Counted from the stretch's first letter, positions 1 to 8,009 are shown. The stretch is 17,380 bases of DNA from Nitrospinota bacterium (GCA_015229165.1 JADGCD010000018.1:1-17380); one strand, 5' to 3'. Program-made: numbers and translations. Notes: generated by a model from the letters alone, not told the origin.

Positions 1-131
1 GGTGAGCGGACGAAAGGCCCGTGCGGGCATGGTTTTCCCTCGTGGTAAGATGTGAACCGTTACTGACCGTCAGAGTATACCCCCCCCTTCCCCCGCTGGA
101 AAGGGGCGACCCGGACCCCACCCGAGAGCCG

Positions 132-1649
132 ATGAGCAAAACCACCGTCACCCTGTGCGTCCCCCCGCAAGGATATTTCGCCGAACGCTGGAAAGAATCG
201 TCCATGCCGACGCTGGGGGTCCTCTCCATGGCCGCCTGTCTGGAGAAGGAAGGGTTCGGCGTCACCTCGCTTCCGGCGCATATCCTCCGCTGGTCCACCG
301 AGGACATCGCCCGCCATGTGGCCGAGACCAAACCGGATCTCTTCGGCCTGACCGTGACCACCGAGAACCGGTTCGACGCCTTCGACGTGGCCCGCGCCGT
401 GAAACGGGTCCGCCCGGAGACGACGGTGGTCCTCGGCGGCCCCCACTGCACCGCCACCGCACTGGACACCCTCTCCCACATCCCGGAGGTCGACATGGTC
501 GTCTCCGGCGAGGGGGAGGTGACGGTGGTGGAGCTGGCCCGCGCCATCGAGGCGGGGGGGCGCGCGACCGACCTGGCCCGGATCGACGGGCTCTCGTTCC
601 GCGACGGGGGACGCATTGTCACCAACGGCCTGCGTGGAAAACTTCCCGACCTGAACGTCCTGCCGATGCCCGCCCGGCATCTGGAGGACATGGCCGCCTA
701 CAACTTCTTCGTTGACGTGCCGGGGCGGGGAAAACTTCCCGCCGCCAACATCATGACCAGCCGGGGGTGCCCGTTCGACTGCAACTTCTGCGCGACCCCG
801 ACCAACTGGGGACGGAAAGTCCGGGGGGTGTCGCCGGAGCGGGTTCTCGAAGAGATCGAACACTGCATGGACCGCTACGGCGTGCAGGCGATCTGGTTCT
901 ACGACGACACGCTGAACTACAACCCGAAGCGGCTGGAGACGATCTGCGACCTGATGATCGAGCGCAAGCTGAACCTGAGCTGGTTCTGCGAAGTCCGGGT
1001 CGACGCGCTGGAGCGTCCCCTGTTCGACAAGATGGTCGAAGCGGGGCTGTTCCATTTCGGTTTCGGCGTGGAAAGCGCCAACGAGCGGATCTGCCGCGAC
1101 ATCATCGGCAAGAAGGCGACGCTGCAACAGGCCATCGACGTCATCGACTGGGCCAACGAGGCGAAGATCACCGCGAACCCCTTTTTCATCTTCAGCCACC
1201 CGACCGAGACGTGGGAAGAGGCGTTGCAGACGCTGGAATTCGCCGAGAGCCTGCGGGGACGGGCGCAATGTTCCATGGCGATCCTGCACGTCTATCCCTC
1301 CACCGAACTGTGGGACCGGGCGGTGGCGGAGAAGAAAATCCCCGCCGACTTTACATGGACGAATCCCGACGATCCCCGGATCGTGGAACTCCCCGAAGCG
1401 CAGGGGCGGATTCCCCTCTATATGGACAAGCTGACCTGGTTCCAGATTTCGACGATCATCTTCCGGTTCAGCCAGTCGGCCATGAAAGTCAGCCTCTGGT
1501 CGAAAGTCACCAAAGCCGCGCGCCGGATCAACTCGTGGCGCCGGTTCGTCCAGTACTTCGTCATGGGGCTGGCGCTCATTAAGCTGAAGCTGGAGAGGGG
1601 GAAGAGGTCGGGCGCGGACGAGAAGATGGCGAAGAAGGCGGAGTTTTAG
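132..1649 (+). CDS. B12-binding-type radical SAM protein
   Basis: A 505-residue protein with an N-terminal Rossmann-like B12-binding-type domain (about residues 5-150, with LGGPH near 101 and SGEGE near 125), then a radical SAM core. The 4Fe-4S cysteines are C213, C217 and C220 in the CX3CX2C pattern. The DXHXXG lower-ligand motif of classical cobalamin domains is not visible, which is common in this family, so B12 binding would be base-off or absent. A basic, hydrophobic C-terminal tail of about 85 residues follows the core. Relatives methylate or rearrange lipids, bacteriochlorins and natural products; the substrate cannot be named. The ATG at 132 is chosen because family homology begins there and the upstream in-frame residues are not protein-like. 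Its ribosome site is weak (GAGAG at 124-128). The stop lies 6 nt before the next gene. Confidence 0.9.
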   Translation: MSKTTVTLCVPPQGYFAERWKESSMPTLGVLSMAACLEKEGFGVTSLPAHILRWSTEDIARHVAETKPDLFGLTVTTENRFDAFDVARAVKRVRPETTVVLGGPHCTATALDTLSHIPEVDMVVSGEGEVTVVELARAIEAGGRATDLARIDGLSFRDGGRIVTNGLRGKLPDLNVLPMPARHLEDMAAYNFFVDVPGRGKLPAANIMTSRGCPFDCNFCATPTNWGRKVRGVSPERVLEEIEHCMDRYGVQAIWFYDDTLNYNPKRLETICDLMIERKLNLSWFCEVRVDALERPLFDKMVEAGLFHFGFGVESANERICRDIIGKKATLQQAIDVIDWANEAKITANPFFIFSHPTETWEEALQTLEFAESLRGRAQCSMAILHVYPSTELWDRAVAEKKIPADFTWTNPDDPRIVELPEAQGRIPLYMDKLTWFQISTIIFRFSQSAMKVSLWSKVTKAARRINSWRRFVQYFVMGLALIKLKLERGKRSGADEKMAKKAEF

Positions 1650-1655
1650 AAACCT

Positions 1656-3317
1656 ATGAATGCCACCGATATATTGCACTCGCTTCTTGGAGCCGGAAGG
1701 GAAACAGAAATCGTCGAATTCAAAGAGGCGAGGACAAAGTACGACTTTGACAAGCTTGGTGAGTACTATTCCGCGCTCGCTAATGAGGCGAACCTGCGCG
1801 GCAAAGATCGGGCATGGTTTATTATCGGGGTCGCTGACGACGGCACGGTAGTGGGTACAGAATATGGACTGGCACCTGGCATTCTCGACAAGGTAAAGAA
1901 CGACCTTTCGCAGTCTCTTTCTCCACGACAGGCCTTTCGCGAGATCCATGAAATTCAAATGGAGGGGAAGCGAGTTCTTCTCTTTGAAATCACTGCCGCT
2001 CCACGCGGCGTTCCCCTTGCCTGGAGGGGGCACTATTACGGGAGGAGGGGCTCGTCAATAGGCGCGCTCGATCTCGAAAAGTTTGAAGCGATAAGAGGCC
2101 AGGCCGTCTATGCCGATTGGTCCCAAGAATCGTGTGAAGGGGCCAGCCTTGACGATCTCGATCCCGAGGCGTTATTAAAAGCGCGGACGCAATACGAGAT
2201 CAAGAACCCGCGCCTGTCCGAAGAGTTGCGAACGTGGGATGACGCCGAGTTCCTTCGCAAGGCAGGGCTTCTCATAAAGGAAAAACTCACGCGCGCAGCC
2301 ATCGTTTTGCTCGGCAGGAAGGAGGCGGAAAGGCTTCTCTCCCCTTCTGTGGCGACCATCAGTTGGATTTTGAAAGGCGCCCGTGGCACGGAAGAGGATT
2401 ACCAGCACTTTGGACCGCCATGGATTCTGAACAGCGAAGAGGCTTTCTGGAAGATCAGGAACATCCGCTTTCGCCATATGCCCGACGGCTCACTGTTTCC
2501 ACTAGAAATCGACAAGTATGACGCTTGGGTCGTCCGTGAAGCGCTGCACAATGCCATCGCCCATCAGGATTACTCACTTTGCTCGCGTATCGCTCTTGTC
2601 GAATTCCCCGACCGCATCGTTATCAGCAATGCAGGGTCATTTATCCCTGCAAGCGTCGAATCGGTCATTGAGCGAGACGCCCCCGAATCTCGATATCGGA
2701 ATGATCACCTGTGCAAAGCAATGGTCTCCTTGAACATGATTGACACGATCGGAAGCGGCATCAAAAAGATGTTTCGCATCCAGCGCGACCGCCTCTTTCC
2801 TTTGCCGGACTACCACATTGGGGACAAGCAGGTCGCTGTTTCAATTCTTGGACACATTCTTGACCCCCATTACGTACAGCAGCTTACACGCATATCCGAC
2901 TTGCCACTTGGGGATGTAATCCTGCTTGACAAGGTACAAAAAGGTATTCGAATCGAGAAGGATGATGCGAAGCGATTAAAATCCATGGGGCTGATTGAGG
3001 GAAGTTATCCCCGTGTGCATATCAGTTCTTCCGTCGCCACAATTTCTAATCAAAAGGCTCGGTATCTTCATAACCGCGGACTTGATGTCGAGCACTATTT
3101 TCACTTGGTGCAAGAACATATTCGCCATTTCGGCAGTATCACACGCAAAGAGGCCGATGAGCTTCTCCTGCCAAAACTGCCAGACATCCTTGACGACCAC
3201 CAAAAGCAAAGCAAGATTCATAATATTCTCACTTCAATGGTCAGGCAAAACTTAATCGAAAATCGTGGCTCCCGTCGATACTCCCGCTATCACTTCGCTC
3301 AAAACTCCCATAGCTAG
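1656..3317 (+). CDS. AlbA_2 / RecG-like ATP-binding transcriptional regulator
   Basis: A 553-residue protein of the AlbA_2 (Schlafen-like, formerly divergent AAA-4) plus HATPase_c_4 architecture. The AlbA_2 domain spans about residues 14-130, opening with the family's E-FKEA strand and a 'FIIGVADDGTVVG' stretch. The ATP-binding half has VREALHNAIAHQDY near 288-301 and the glycine motif TIGSGIKKMF near 363-372. The last 80 residues look like a winged helix. Such proteins are usually called putative transcriptional regulators or nucleic-acid-binding ATPases and are common in mobile or defence-rich DNA. Base composition is visibly poorer in G+C than both neighbours, with many AT-ending codons, which suggests recent acquisition. 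It follows the radical SAM stop by 6 nt, so it may be read from that promoter. The molecular target is unknown. Confidence 0.82.
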   Translation: MNATDILHSLLGAGRETEIVEFKEARTKYDFDKLGEYYSALANEANLRGKDRAWFIIGVADDGTVVGTEYGLAPGILDKVKNDLSQSLSPRQAFREIHEIQMEGKRVLLFEITAAPRGVPLAWRGHYYGRRGSSIGALDLEKFEAIRGQAVYADWSQESCEGASLDDLDPEALLKARTQYEIKNPRLSEELRTWDDAEFLRKAGLLIKEKLTRAAIVLLGRKEAERLLSPSVATISWILKGARGTEEDYQHFGPPWILNSEEAFWKIRNIRFRHMPDGSLFPLEIDKYDAWVVREALHNAIAHQDYSLCSRIALVEFPDRIVISNAGSFIPASVESVIERDAPESRYRNDHLCKAMVSLNMIDTIGSGIKKMFRIQRDRLFPLPDYHIGDKQVAVSILGHILDPHYVQQLTRISDLPLGDVILLDKVQKGIRIEKDDAKRLKSMGLIEGSYPRVHISSSVATISNQKARYLHNRGLDVEHYFHLVQEHIRHFGSITRKEADELLLPKLPDILDDHQKQSKIHNILTSMVRQNLIENRGSRRYSRYHFAQNSHS

Positions 3318-3534
3318 GATACCCATATGGGAAGCCAAATTATCAATGCGCCGTAGCGAACCAATAGAATAATGGCTTTATTTTTCATTGATATGCAATT
3401 GTTAGCCCGCCTCCCCGTTTGTCTGCCTATCAATAAACCACCCTCACACTCCCCCTCCTCGCCCCCCGAAATTTGGTAGAATCCGGCGGCTGGCATAAGC
3501 TAGCCACCACATCCCGACCGTACACGACAACGCC
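3318..3534. other. Intergenic region before dctQ
   Basis: This 217-nt gap starts AT-rich, like the preceding acquired gene, and turns GC-rich near dctQ. It contains the perfect palindrome CCCATATGGG at 3323-3332 and an imperfect inverted repeat GGCTGGC/GCTAGCC at 3488-3505, about 30 nt before dctQ. A TAGAAT hexamer at 3477-3482 could be a -10 box, but no matching -35 is visible. No convincing terminator or small gene was found. Confidence 0.4.
3488..3505. repeat. Imperfect inverted repeat upstream of dctQ
   Basis: GGCTGGC (3488-3494) and GCTAGCC (3499-3505) form a 7-bp dyad with one mismatch around ATAA. It lies just downstream of a possible -10 box (TAGAAT, 3477-3482) and 29 nt before the dctQ start codon. 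It could be a regulator site for the TRAP genes, or chance. Confidence 0.25.
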
Positions 3535-4080
3535 ATGGCCCAACTCCTGAAAATCGCCCGGTTCCTCGACTCCCTCGCCGAAGGGACGGGGCGGGCGGTC
3601 GCGTGGCTGGCCTTGGCCCTGACGGCGCTGACGGTCTACGACGTGGTGGCCCGCTATGCCTTCCAGTCGGGCTCGGTGGCGTTGCAGGAGGCGGAGTGGC
3701 ATATCTTCGCGGTTCTCTTCCTGCTGGCGGCGGCCTACACCCTCAAGCACGACGCCCATGTGCGGGTCGACATCCTCTACGGGCGCCTCGGCCCCCGGGG
3801 AAAGGGGATCGTCGACCTGCTCGGGACGCTGCTGCTCCTCCTCCCCTTCTGTCTCCTGATGATCGGGACGTCGTGGGAGTTCGTCTCCCTCTCGTGGGAG
3901 ATGGGGGAGAGCTCGTCCGACCCCGGCGGGCTTCCCTACCGCTGGCTGCTGAAAGGGATGATCCCGTTGGGCTTCCTGCTGGTCGCCCTGCAGGGGGTGG
4001 CGCAGGCCATCCACGCGCTTAGGGCCGTCGTCACCGGCGCCGAAGACCCCGACGGGGCGAAGGAGCCGAACGTTGTTTGA
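3535..4080 (+). CDS. dctQ: TRAP transporter small permease (DctQ family)
   Basis: A 181-residue integral membrane protein with four hydrophobic segments (about residues 17-35, 50-68, 95-115 and 140-160), the size and topology of DctQ/TakQ subunits. The stretch EAEWHIFAVLFLLAAAYTLKHDAHVRVDI is a hallmark of the family: the subunit pairs with the large permease in sodium-coupled, binding-protein-dependent uptake of organic acids across the inner membrane. The SSDPGGLPYRW segment before the last helix is, from memory, typical of the TakQ (2-oxo-acid) subgroup. No Shine-Dalgarno motif is evident before the ATG. Its last codons overlap the start of dctM by 8 nt, so the two are co-translated. The partner binding protein is encoded convergently at 6003-7082 rather than in this operon. 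Confidence 0.92.
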   Translation: MAQLLKIARFLDSLAEGTGRAVAWLALALTALTVYDVVARYAFQSGSVALQEAEWHIFAVLFLLAAAYTLKHDAHVRVDILYGRLGPRGKGIVDLLGTLLLLLPFCLLMIGTSWEFVSLSWEMGESSSDPGGLPYRWLLKGMIPLGFLLVALQGVAQAIHALRAVVTGAEDPDGAKEPNVV

Positions 4081-5410
4081 GGAATACCTGCCGCTGACGA
4101 TGGTCGGCGTCCTCTTCGCCGCCCTGATGCTGGGATACCCGGTGGCCTTCACCCTGGGGGGGGTGGCCTTCTTCTTCGGCTGGTACGGGTTCGGCCTCGA
4201 CTTCTTCAACCTCCTGCCGCTGCGGATATGGGGGGTGATGACCAACTTCACCCTGCTGGCGGTCCCCCTCTTCGTCTACATGGGGGTGATGCTGGAAAAG
4301 TCGGGGCTGGCGGAAGACCTGCTGGAGACGATGGCGCTGCTGTTTGGGCGGATTCGGGGCGGCATGGCGGTCTCGGTGGTCGCCGTGGGGGCGTTGCTGG
4401 CCGCCTCCACCGGCATCGTGGGCGCCACGGTGGTGACCATGGGGCTGTTGGCGCTCCCGTCGATGCTGCGACGAAACTACCAGCCGGAGCTGGCGGTGGG
4501 GGTCATCGCCTCCGCCGGAACGCTGGGGCAGATCATCCCGCCGTCGATCATCCTGGTCCTGCTGGGGGACATCATGAACGTCCCGGTGGGGGACCTGTTC
4601 CTCGGCGCGGTGATTCCGGGGCTTTCGCTGGTGGTTCTCTATATCCTCTACATCCTCGCCGTGGCCGGAATCAAGCCCGCATGGGCGCCGGCCATCCCGG
4701 CGGACGAGCGGGCGGCGGTCCTCGGCCCCGAGTTGCTGCGGCGGATCGCGTGGGGGCTGGTTCCGCCGCTGGTCCTGATGGTGGCGGTGCTGGGGTCGAT
4801 CTTCGCCGGGATCGCCTCCCCCACCGAGTCGGCCGCCATGGGGGGGATCGGCGCCACGATCCTGGCCGCGCTGAACCGGCGGTTGACGCTGGCCGCGCTG
4901 GCCGACACGGTGCGGACCACGACCCGGCTGACGTCGATGATCTTCATCATCCTTGTGGGCGCTTCCGCCTTCGGACTGGTCTTCCGGGGGCTGGCGGGGG
5001 ACGACCTGATCCGCGAGTTTCTGGAGATGGAGCTGTTCGCCGGACATGGCGCCCTGATGGTGGTGATGACGGTGCTGTTCGTCCTCGGGTTCTTTCTCGA
5101 CTTCATCGAGATCACCTTCATCGTGGTCCCGATCATGGCGCCGATCCTGATTGATGCGGGCTACGATCCGGTCTGGCTCGGGATCATGATCGCCATGAAC
5201 CTGCAGACCTCGTTTCTGACCCCTCCGTTCGGCTTCTCCCTCTTCTATCTGAAGGGGGTGGCGCCCCCGTCGATCACCACCGGCCACCTCTACCGGGGGA
5301 TCGTCCCGTTCGTCGTCATCCAGCTTCTGGCCCTCGGGTTGCTGATCCTCTGGCCCGAGCTTGCCCTCTGGCTGCCGAACATGGCCAAGGAATCGATGCT
5401 CGGCCAGTAG
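4073..5410 (+). CDS. dctM: TRAP transporter large permease (DctM family)
   Basis: A 445-residue, strongly hydrophobic protein with about 12 membrane segments, the usual length and profile of the DctM transport subunit. Recognisable stretches are the N-terminal LGYPVAFTLGGVAF, the GTLGQIIPPSIILVLLGD block near residues 145-162 and the IASPTESAAMG block near 256-266, where the family binds sodium and substrate. The start is read as TTG at 4073 because an AAGGAG ribosome site (4060-4065) sits 7 nt upstream and the family N-terminus begins there; the next ATG at 4100 would trim it. It overlaps the end of dctQ by 8 nt. With dctQ and the convergent dctP it should form one tripartite organic-acid importer. 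Confidence 0.93.
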   Translation: MFEEYLPLTMVGVLFAALMLGYPVAFTLGGVAFFFGWYGFGLDFFNLLPLRIWGVMTNFTLLAVPLFVYMGVMLEKSGLAEDLLETMALLFGRIRGGMAVSVVAVGALLAASTGIVGATVVTMGLLALPSMLRRNYQPELAVGVIASAGTLGQIIPPSIILVLLGDIMNVPVGDLFLGAVIPGLSLVVLYILYILAVAGIKPAWAPAIPADERAAVLGPELLRRIAWGLVPPLVLMVAVLGSIFAGIASPTESAAMGGIGATILAALNRRLTLAALADTVRTTTRLTSMIFIILVGASAFGLVFRGLAGDDLIREFLEMELFAGHGALMVVMTVLFVLGFFLDFIEITFIVVPIMAPILIDAGYDPVWLGIMIAMNLQTSFLTPPFGFSLFYLKGVAPPSITTGHLYRGIVPFVVIQLLALGLLILWPELALWLPNMAKESMLGQ

Positions 5411-5420
5411 CGGGCGAAGA

Positions 5421-5448
5421 AACGCCCCCCGGTTTCCCGAGGGGCGTT
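5421..5448. terminator. Stem-loop between convergent dctM and the lipoprotein gene
   Basis: AACGCCCC (5421-5428) pairs perfectly with GGGGCGTT (5441-5448) around a 12-nt loop. It lies 10 nt after the dctM stop and 14 nt after the stop of the minus-strand lipoprotein gene. The tail is weakly T-rich only on the minus strand (TCTTC), so it works better as a terminator for the lipoprotein transcript. It may serve both directions. Confidence 0.5.
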
Positions 5449-5462
5449 GGGCGAAAGTATTG

Positions 5463-5957
5463 CTACTGGATGGGGCGTCCGCTGTCGTGGCAGGCGGTGG
5501 CGTTGCATCCGGCCACGGTCGGCTGGATGACCATCGGGACGGTGGTCTGGGCCCGGTACCCGCCACCGGGATTTCCCCCCTCCTTCGTCCGGAGACAGAA
5601 GTTCCCCTGGCTGTTCACCGGCAACGCCCAGACGGTTCCGGTGGCGTTTTCCCTGATGTAGACGGTCGTCCCCACCGGCGCCGATCCGGCGTAGCTCATG
5701 GTCTTCATGGAGGCGTGACACCCCGACTTCGTGCAGTCGACGCCGCTATAGCCCGCATGCCCCCCCTCGGTGTCGCACCGGTTGGTGACGGCGCCGGAGG
5801 TGTCGAACATCCCGCCGGGGGTATCGGTCGGCGTGACGGTGGGCGTGGGGGTCGGGGTCGGATCGGTTGAATTACTGCTGGACGTGCCGCAGGCGGCGAC
5901 GCCGAACGCGATCAGGGCGGCGACGGCCATGCTGACGAAATGCCCTTTCCTCTTCAT
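5463..5957 (-). CDS. Putative CX4CH cytochrome-like lipoprotein
   Basis: A 164-residue predicted lipoprotein. A basic N-terminus and hydrophobic helix lead to the lipobox VAAC, placing the lipidated cysteine at C23. A Ser/Thr/Pro linker (about residues 25-48) follows, then a small cysteine-rich domain with two CX4CH motifs (C75-H81 and C151-H157) plus C61 and C121. CX4CH is a known variant haem c attachment motif in some multihaem cytochromes of metal- and sulfate-reducing bacteria, so a dihaem surface lipoprotein is possible; the Cys and His could instead bind metal or form disulfides. The start is firm: AAGGAG lies 7 nt upstream of the ATG. It is the last gene after dctP (45-nt gap), so it may be cotranscribed with it. 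I do not recognise a named family. Confidence 0.72.
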   Translation of the reverse strand: MKRKGHFVSMAVAALIAFGVAACGTSSSNSTDPTPTPTPTVTPTDTPGGMFDTSGAVTNRCDTEGGHAGYSGVDCTKSGCHASMKTMSYAGSAPVGTTVYIRENATGTVWALPVNSQGNFCLRTKEGGNPGGGYRAQTTVPMVIQPTVAGCNATACHDSGRPIQ

Positions 5958-6002
5958 CCCGACACTCCTTCTGTCCCTGCGATAAACGATGACTGCGCCC
6001 GT

Positions 6003-7082
6003 TCAGACGAGACCTTTGGCGTGGGTGTACGCCGACTCCCCGACCGCCGTCCAGGGGGCGATCTTCTTCATGAACCCCCGATAGGCGTCCCGCACTTCGG
6101 CGAAGGCCTTGTTCTTCGCCCCCAGCCCGTCCAGCGTCTGGTCGGTGAGCCGGGCCAACGCCTTCAGCGTGGCGTCGTCGTGGCGGATCACCTGCACGGC
6201 GTACTTTCCGGTCAACTCCTTCAGGGCGTCGCCGTTTTTCGCCTCGAACTCCGACAGGCACAAGACGTTGGCCTCCGCCGCTGCGGTGGCGACGATGGCC
6301 TGCAAATCCTTCGGCAACGACTCCCACGCCTTCCGGTTAATGGTCAGCTCGATGACGCCGCTCGGCTCCCGCCAGCCGGGGTAATAGTAATACTTGGCCG
6401 CCCGGTGGAAGCCCAGCTTCATGTCGTGGTAGGGGCCGACCCAGTCGACCGCGTCGATGGTCCCCCGCTCCAGCGCGGTGTACAGCTCGGAGCCGGGGAG
6501 AAGGACCACGTTGACCCCGGCGGCGGCCATCACCTGCGCCCCCAGCCCCGGAACCCGCATCTTGATCCCCTTGAGGCTGGCCAGTCCGGAGAGCTTTTTC
6601 TTGAACCACCCCTCCATCTGGCAGCCGGAGTTGCCGATGGCGAAGGGGACCAGGTTGTGGGGGGCGTAGACTTTCCGCCACAGGTCGAGCCCGCCGCCGT
6701 GGGTCAGCCAGGCGTTGGTCTGCTGGGTGTTCATGCCGAAGGGGCAGGAGGTGAAGAACTGGGCCTCCGGAACTTTTCCGGCCCAGTAGTAGCTGGCCGC
6801 ATGCCCCATCTCGACCATGCCGCCGGAGACGGCGTCGAAGACCCCCAACGGCGGGACCAGCTCCCCCCCGGCGAAGACCTTGATGGAAAGGCGCCCGTCG
6901 GACATCTGGCGGACCAGCTCGGCGAACCGTTCGGCGCCGGTCTGGAACACCGGGAACTGGGGCGCCCAGGTGGTGACCATCTTCCACGCCAGCCGGGGGG
7001 CGGCGTGGACGGCCGGGGCGCCCAGAAGGGCGCCGGTGGCTGCGGCGGCGCCGCTTCGGCCAAGGAATTGTCGTCGGTTCAT
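6003..7082 (-). CDS. dctP: TRAP transporter substrate-binding protein (DctP/TakP-like)
   Basis: A 359-residue periplasmic binding protein of the DctP family. The N-terminus carries a twin-arginine motif (RRQFLG) and an Ala-rich segment ending near APAVHA, so export is probably by Tat. Features of the 2-oxo-acid (TakP) subgroup are the GGELVPPLGVFDAVSGG block near residues 72-88, SYYWAGK near 97-103, and Q155, R176 and D213-W214, which by memory alignment fall where TakP places Q156, R177 and E214-W215 around sodium and substrate carboxylate. Probable ligands are therefore small 2-oxo or hydroxy acids such as pyruvate or lactate. It should feed the DctQM permease at 3535-5410, although it is on the opposite strand and separated from it by the lipoprotein gene. 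A receiver-type gene lies 55 nt upstream on the same strand. Confidence 0.92.
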   Translation of the reverse strand: MNRRQFLGRSGAAAATGALLGAPAVHAAPRLAWKMVTTWAPQFPVFQTGAERFAELVRQMSDGRLSIKVFAGGELVPPLGVFDAVSGGMVEMGHAASYYWAGKVPEAQFFTSCPFGMNTQQTNAWLTHGGGLDLWRKVYAPHNLVPFAIGNSGCQMEGWFKKKLSGLASLKGIKMRVPGLGAQVMAAAGVNVVLLPGSELYTALERGTIDAVDWVGPYHDMKLGFHRAAKYYYYPGWREPSGVIELTINRKAWESLPKDLQAIVATAAAEANVLCLSEFEAKNGDALKELTGKYAVQVIRHDDATLKALARLTDQTLDGLGAKNKAFAEVRDAYRGFMKKIAPWTAVGESAYTHAKGLV

Positions 7083-7108
7083 GACGTGGTTTCCGGGACA
7101 GACGGGAC

Positions 7109-7133
7109 GCCCCCTCCCGAACCGAAAGGGGGC
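7109..7133 (-). terminator. GC-rich stem-loop between the receiver gene and dctP
   Basis: GCCCCCT (7109-7115) pairs with AGGGGGC (7127-7133) around an 11-nt loop, between the receiver gene's stop and the dctP start. There is no T-run on the minus strand, so it is a weak terminator at best. It could act as an attenuator or 3' end-stabilising hairpin that sets different levels of the two products. Confidence 0.35.
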
Positions 7134-7137
7134 CGGG

Positions 7138-7839
7138 TCAGTCGCTCTTCTCGGTGGAGCGGTTGAGGTCGATCATTTCGCTCCCCGGTACGTACTGGGT
7201 GGAGACGAGCTTGGTCAGGTTCCCCATCCGGATGACGATGTCCTTCACCCGCATGGAAAGCGCCAGCGCGTCCCGCACGGCGGAGGAGCGTTCCCCGTCG
7301 TCCATGTCGGACCAGTCGGTGAGCAGCTCCAAGTTGCCGATGATGCCGGTGAGGGGGTTGTTGATCTCGTGCTGGAGGGTGACGGCCATCTTGAGAACCG
7401 CCTCCAGCTCCTTTTTCTTCGAGACCTCCCCTTCGAGGGTCTTGATCCGCAGATGCGCCTGCACCCGGGCCAGCAGCTCTTCGGGGTTGAACGGCTTGGT
7501 GATGTAGTCGTTGGCGCCGATCTCGATTCCCTTCAACTTGTCGGCGATCTCCGACTTGGCGGTGATCATGATGACGGGGATGAGGCGGGTCTTCTCGTCC
7601 CCCTTGATCCGGCGGCAGACCTCGAAGCCGTCCATGCCGGGCATCATGATGTCGAGCAGGATCAGATCGGGGGGGGAGGCGGCGACCTTGGCCAGCGCCT
7701 GCAGACCGTCGGAGGCGATGTCGGTGACGTAGTCCCGGTTCTTGGAGAGGGCCATCTGCACGAGCAGGGCGATGTTCGGATCGTCGTCGACGATAAGAAT
7801 CTTCTGCTGCTGGGACGGGACGGTGTCGGTCTGGCTCAC
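7138..7839 (-). CDS. Response regulator receiver fused to a kinase-like H-box helix, no ATPase domain
   Basis: A 233-residue protein. Residues 12-130 are a complete CheY-like receiver: acidic cluster D18-D20, phosphoacceptor D63 in LLDIMMPGMDG, T93 and K115 in the TKPF motif. A coiled helix (about 130-150) leads to a DHp-like segment with TLQHEINNPLTG (H157), the classical HisKA H-box followed by Pro, then a second helix. The protein ends where the N, G1 and G2 boxes of a kinase ATP-binding domain would begin. This could be a phosphorelay intermediate, a dimerisation adaptor, or a truncated hybrid kinase. The start is a GTG at 7839, without a strong ribosome site; no better in-frame start is available. 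It lies upstream of dctP on the same strand and may control or share its transcript. Confidence 0.82.
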   Translation of the reverse strand: MSQTDTVPSQQQKILIVDDDPNIALLVQMALSKNRDYVTDIASDGLQALAKVAASPPDLILLDIMMPGMDGFEVCRRIKGDEKTRLIPVIMITAKSEIADKLKGIEIGANDYITKPFNPEELLARVQAHLRIKTLEGEVSKKKELEAVLKMAVTLQHEINNPLTGIIGNLELLTDWSDMDDGERSSAVRDALALSMRVKDIVIRMGNLTKLVSTQYVPGSEMIDLNRSTEKSD

Positions 7840-7992
7840 GTCTGAAGGTCCGGTTATTTGCCCCCCATAGTATCACAAGCCCCACGGGGTCCGGCGGGGT
7901 CGCCGAAGGACTGCGAACAAGGGGGGCGAAATCACGAAAGGGGCGCCGCGGCAGCTTCCCGACGGGGAGGAACGAGCGCTGGGTCCGGGAGG

Positions 7993-8009
7993 GGGGCGTT
8001 TGACGCCCC
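7993..8009 (-). terminator. Short GC stem-loop after clpS
   Basis: GGGGCGT (7993-7999) and ACGCCCC (8003-8009) make a perfect 7-bp stem with a 3-nt loop, 12 nt beyond the clpS stop. It lacks a T-tract on the minus strand, so factor-independent termination is uncertain. The stem sequence is almost the same as that of the hairpin at 5421-5448. Confidence 0.4.

Noticed and set aside
18..29. GCCCG/CGGGC hairpin at the start of the window
   Set aside because: The loop would be only 2 nt and the following T-run is short. It may be the terminator of an unseen gene but cannot be supported.
63..73. CTGAC/GTCAG dyad upstream of the radical SAM gene
   Set aside because: Five-bp arms around one base are likely by chance, and no clear promoter boxes accompany it.
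60..2033. A 657-codon open frame on the minus strand
   Set aside because: It lies antisense to the radical SAM and AlbA_2 genes, both with clear family motifs. Its translation is rich in Arg, Pro, Gly and His without any domain, as expected in GC-rich DNA.
3323..3332. CCCATATGGG palindrome after the AlbA_2 gene
   Set aside because: It is a single 10-bp palindrome with no loop or T-tail, so neither terminator nor operator can be argued.
4031..5566. A 511-codon open frame on the minus strand
   Set aside because: It is antisense to dctM, and its translation is a low-complexity mix of His, Arg, Asp, Gln and Pro with no recognisable domain.
5940..7166. A 408-codon open frame on the plus strand
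   Set aside because: It is antisense to dctP, whose motifs and signal peptide are convincing. The plus-strand translation is Gly/Val/Asp-rich and shows no family signature.
5421..8009. Near-identical stems at 5421-5448 and 7993-8009 as copies of one repeat family
   Set aside because: Only the GGGGCGT core is shared; loops and flanks differ. Short GC stems of this kind are expected in this composition.
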